Of a stretch of DNA of 8,112 nucleotides, positions 6,468 through 8,112 are shown in pieces. The stretch comes from a bacterium (GTDB lineage: Bacteria; Vulcanimicrobiota; Xenobia; Xenobiales; Xenobiaceae). Where the stretch lies: NCBI GenBank assembly GCA_017444045.1, contig JAFSXO010000243.1, positions 1 to 8,112 on the forward strand, written 5' to 3'. Positions within the stretch are counted from its first letter, which is position 1; each line of letters opens with the position of its first letter. A program made the translations under genes and the position numbers. Below the pieces are notes generated by a model. It was not told the origin of the DNA. It did not search any database and saw only the letters and a program-made list of their open reading frames with translations.

Positions 6468-6773
6468 TTAGTGCTTTCTGGGCGCTTTGGGCAGATGGCG
6501 AATGTGCGAGCTGGGCGCTCCTTTGCTTTGGGTGCGGACGGCACTGCGGTTTTCTGCTTTGCTGGCTATTCTTGGCTCGGCATTGGCGTCAGGCATGTCG
6601 TAGCTTTCCTGGCTGCGGGCATCCTGGCGATCCTGGCGGTCTGCGCTCTGGCGAGTCTGGGCTTCGCGGCCGGATGCGCTGCTGTCGCGCTGGGCGTTTG
6701 CGGGGCTGGCTGCCCATAAGCTTAAAGATATAGTTAGCAAGGCGATTGCCAAGCGGAAGTGTTTAATTATCAT
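6468..6773 (-). CDS. Small secreted, disordered, charged protein
   Basis: This 101-residue protein is not recognised as any family. Residues 1-27 are a clear signal peptide: basic start, hydrophobic core LAIALLTISLSLW, and an ANA cleavage site before Gln28. The mature part (74 residues) has no cysteine and almost no hydrophobic residues. It is rich in Arg, Gln, Asp, Ser and Ala, with a DRQDRQDAR stretch, and ends in a basic tail (HLPKAPRKH), so it is probably disordered and has a net positive charge. It could be periplasmic, secreted or bound to nucleic acid or polyanionic envelope material; none of this is shown. A CCTCA complement (6783-6787) reads as a GAGG ribosome binding site nine bases before the ATG, and a TATAAT box lies upstream. 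It is the first gene of a probable two-gene operon. Opposing hydrophobic open frames exist on the + strand but lack such signals. Confidence 0.65.
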   Translation of the reverse strand: MIIKHFRLAIALLTISLSLWAASPANAQRDSSASGREAQTRQSADRQDRQDARSQESYDMPDANAEPRIASKAENRSAVRTQSKGAPSSHIRHLPKAPRKH

Positions 6774-6803
6774 AAATGGTTGCCTCAGGCTTATGTTTTA
6801 TGA

Positions 6804-6809
6804 ATTATA
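6804..6809 (-). promoter_or_regulatory. Candidate -10 box of the small secreted-protein operon
   Basis: Read on the - strand, TATAAT is perfect and lies about 30 bp before the ATG at 6773, giving a short leader that still contains the GAGG ribosome binding site. The -35 at 17 bp spacing (TACAAA) is weak, so an activator may be needed. Confidence 0.4.
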
Positions 6810-6861
6810 ACGCAAAATTGCGGAGTTTTGTAGCTAAGGATAAAACGAGTTTAACGGCTGT

Positions 6862-6883
6862 TGCCTAGGCAGATGCCTATAAA
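6862..6883. promoter_or_regulatory. Operator-like dyad overlapping a -10 box before the polymerase gene
   Basis: The perfect 10-bp palindrome TGCCTAGGCA (6862-6871) is followed two bases later by another TGCCTA (6874-6879), so an AGGCA element can pair with either flank. The second copy runs into TATAAA (6878-6883), a plausible -10 box for the + strand polymerase gene. A related sequence, TTGCCTCAGGC, lies at 6780-6790 over the ribosome binding site of the divergent gene. This layout suits a repressor controlling both directions. It does not match known LexA boxes. Confidence 0.35.
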
Positions 6884-6931
6884 GCGCGGAATCGCTAAAG
6901 GTTATGCGTATCGCTATTAGAAATTCTGGCT

Positions 6932-8112
6932 ATGAAGAATCAGCCAGCGCTTGAATTTACCGATATGTATGCCACTTCTCCGAATCTGTTTGGAGCCGAC
7001 TGCACTCCCGGCCTGGTCGGGTGTTCCCTAGACGCCGACGGCAGCTGCTGTACCTGGTGGCGCGAAGGCGACGCAACCATAATGAAGCGCGAACAGTTCG
7101 AGGCCTTTGTCTGGCTCAATGACAGCAAGTGGGCCGAAGGCTTTGAGGGCGAGGTGCGCTTGCAGGAACTGCGCGGCTCGCAACCGTTTCGCTATCTGGC
7201 CTGGCTGCCTTCTTTTCCCGAGGCGGTGAAGTTTAGCCGTCATGTGGCCGCGGCCAGCGGTGTAAGCGCCAATTCTCCCGATTCGCCGCAGATATTCATC
7301 AGCGATGGCGAGAGCCAGTATCTCATGCAGCGCGGCTATACTTATTTCAAGGGCATGAAATGGGCCGATGTGCGCTATCTGTGGATTTGTCCCCTGACTG
7401 AGCGCGGCCCTTTTGTTGCGTCGCTGCGCGACTGCCTCGATGTTCCCTTGCAAGGTATATGTCTGCGTTTCTCCCACGGACCTTCCCACGGGCTTAGAGT
7501 TCGTTTGCGGCGCAGCGATTACAAGAGCGAGCGCGATCTTCTTAAAGCGATGCTGGAGCAGATCAGCAGTTATGATCCTGACGTAATAGCCGGACATCAG
7601 CTTTACGACAGCATTATGGCGTATCTGACCGCTCGGGCTAAAAAATGCCGTCTAAAATTAACGCTTGGCCGCTGCGACAGCGTGCCCAGCAGCAGGGCGG
7701 TGCGCCAGAAAATCGCCGAAAAGAATCTCGACTATCGCCGTTACGATTTGATGGGGAGGGAATTGATCGATACCTGGGTTCTGGCTCAGCTCTACGATGT
7801 GTCGGCTCGGCAGATGGAAAGCTATGATCTGCTCGAGGTAAGCAAGGTTCTCTTTGGAGAAAATGAAAATGGCTACCTCCGAGCCTCACACTGGTTTTTG
7901 GATGGCCGTGACACCGGCCGCCTTGATGATTCTGAACGGGAAATGCAGGTTGCCGAGGCTATGAACGATTATAGTGCTGCGGTTACCGAAACCCTTTCGC
8001 AGTCTTATTTCTTGCAGGCGCAGATCTTTCCGTACACCTACCAGAATGCCGTAACTCGCGGCAATGCCACGCGCATTAATAGTCTATTTTTGCGCGCCTA
8101 TCTAAGGGCGGG
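6932..8112 (+). CDS. Family B DNA polymerase, N-terminal/exonuclease part, cut by window end
   Basis: The frame is open from 6932 to the window end (393 codons plus two bases). It matches the bacterial branch of archaeal-type family B DNA polymerases. The N terminus has LFGADCTPGLVG. YFKGM (138-142) precedes the exonuclease domain, DPDVIAGH (215-222) lies in its middle, and LIDTWVLAQLYDV follows. SYFLQAQIFPYTYQNAV with RGNATRINSLFLRAYL opens the polymerase domain. All three proofreading motifs look lost: Exo I (D-x-E) reads Cys153-Pro-Leu155, Exo II (usual GHN..FD) reads GHQLYDSIM, and no Y-x3-D of Exo III is present near 340-347. The polymerase catalytic aspartates lie outside the window. 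ATG 6932 is the first ATG after an in-frame stop at 6896, but its ribosome binding site is weak. The gene is divergent from the small secreted-protein operon. Confidence 0.85.
   Translation, partial: MKNQPALEFTDMYATSPNLFGADCTPGLVGCSLDADGSCCTWWREGDATIMKREQFEAFVWLNDSKWAEGFEGEVRLQELRGSQPFRYLAWLPSFPEAVKFSRHVAAASGVSANSPDSPQIFISDGESQYLMQRGYTYFKGMKWADVRYLWICPLTERGPFVASLRDCLDVPLQGICLRFSHGPSHGLRVRLRRSDYKSERDLLKAMLEQISSYDPDVIAGHQLYDSIMAYLTARAKKCRLKLTLGRCDSVPSSRAVRQKIAEKNLDYRRYDLMGRELIDTWVLAQLYDVSARQMESYDLLEVSKVLFGENENGYLRASHWFLDGRDTGRLDDSEREMQVAEAMNDYSAAVTETLSQSYFLQAQIFPYTYQNAVTRGNATRINSLFLRAYLRA

Noticed and set aside
6458..6733. 91- and 82-residue + strand hydrophobic frames opposite the small secreted protein
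   Set aside because: Rich in Cys and Trp or Ala and Leu as expected from the complement of Arg/Gln/Ala codons. No ribosome binding site, while the - strand frame has a signal peptide, a ribosome binding site and a -10 box.
6774..6931. SOS (LexA) box for the polymerase gene
   Set aside because: I looked for CTGT-N8-ACAG, GAAC-N4-GTTC and cyanobacterial-type sites and found none. The TGCCTAGGCA dyad is not a known LexA site.
6904..6954. 16-codon open frame overlapping the polymerase start
   Set aside because: Could be a leader peptide, but the AAAGG before it is only two bases from its ATG and the product has no tell-tale codon run.
7028..7597. 189-residue - strand open frame
   Set aside because: Overlaps the polymerase N-terminal region in antisense. 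The + strand frame has clear family B motifs that are collinear with known proteins.
1..8112. CRISPR array, tRNA, rRNA, insertion sequence or phage module
   Set aside because: No regularly spaced repeats, no cloverleaf, no transposase or integrase frame, and no terminal inverted repeats with target duplications were seen. The 9-bp direct repeats near 126-203 are too short and close to be a known element.

Overview
The window looks like a chromosomal segment of a diderm (outer-membrane) bacterium, probably an uncultured lineage. The main clues are an outer-membrane porin that carries an S-layer homology (SLH) domain and a coiled coil in front of its beta-barrel, and a bacterial/archaeal-type family B DNA polymerase. 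SLH-tethered porins are known from Cyanobacteria and their non-photosynthetic relatives, Negativicutes, Deinococcus-Thermus and similar deep-branching 'Terrabacteria' diderms. The exact phylum is an inference I cannot settle from sequence alone. Genes are fairly GC-rich and intergenic regions AT-rich. I see no mobile element, CRISPR array, tRNA or rRNA.

Layout. Positions 1-555 hold no convincing gene: a likely terminator of an upstream gene (37-57), a GC-rich hairpin flanked by 9-bp direct repeats (126-203), a run of eight G (266-273), a dyad (398-431) and an AT-rich promoter region leading to a perfect ribosome binding site. Next, on the + strand, comes the SLH porin (556-2661), closed by a good Rho-independent terminator (2723-2764). 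It is followed by a separate + strand gene for a 1051-residue exported protein (2819-5974). That protein has four NPWDKY motifs, two related beta-rich modules, and a transglutaminase-fold domain between them in which the catalytic cysteine position is proline. Converging on it from the - strand is a two-gene unit: a small secreted, disordered, charged protein (6773-6468), then a four-helix membrane protein (6434-5985). A 158-bp intergenic region with repeated TTGCCT/AGGC dyads separates this unit from a divergent + strand gene (6932 to the window end). That gene encodes the N-terminal and exonuclease part of a family B DNA polymerase whose three exonuclease motifs all look destroyed.

How the genes may fit together. 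Four of the five genes encode envelope or exported proteins. The porin is anchored to the cell wall through its SLH domain. The neighbouring pseudo-transglutaminase, with its short repeated motifs and long flexible linkers, would suit a periplasmic scaffold rather than an enzyme. The polymerase gene belongs to a different functional area and shares only a regulatory region with the small secreted-protein operon. The most notable observations are the two apparently inactivated enzyme domains (transglutaminase and proofreading exonuclease) and the NPWDKY motif array.
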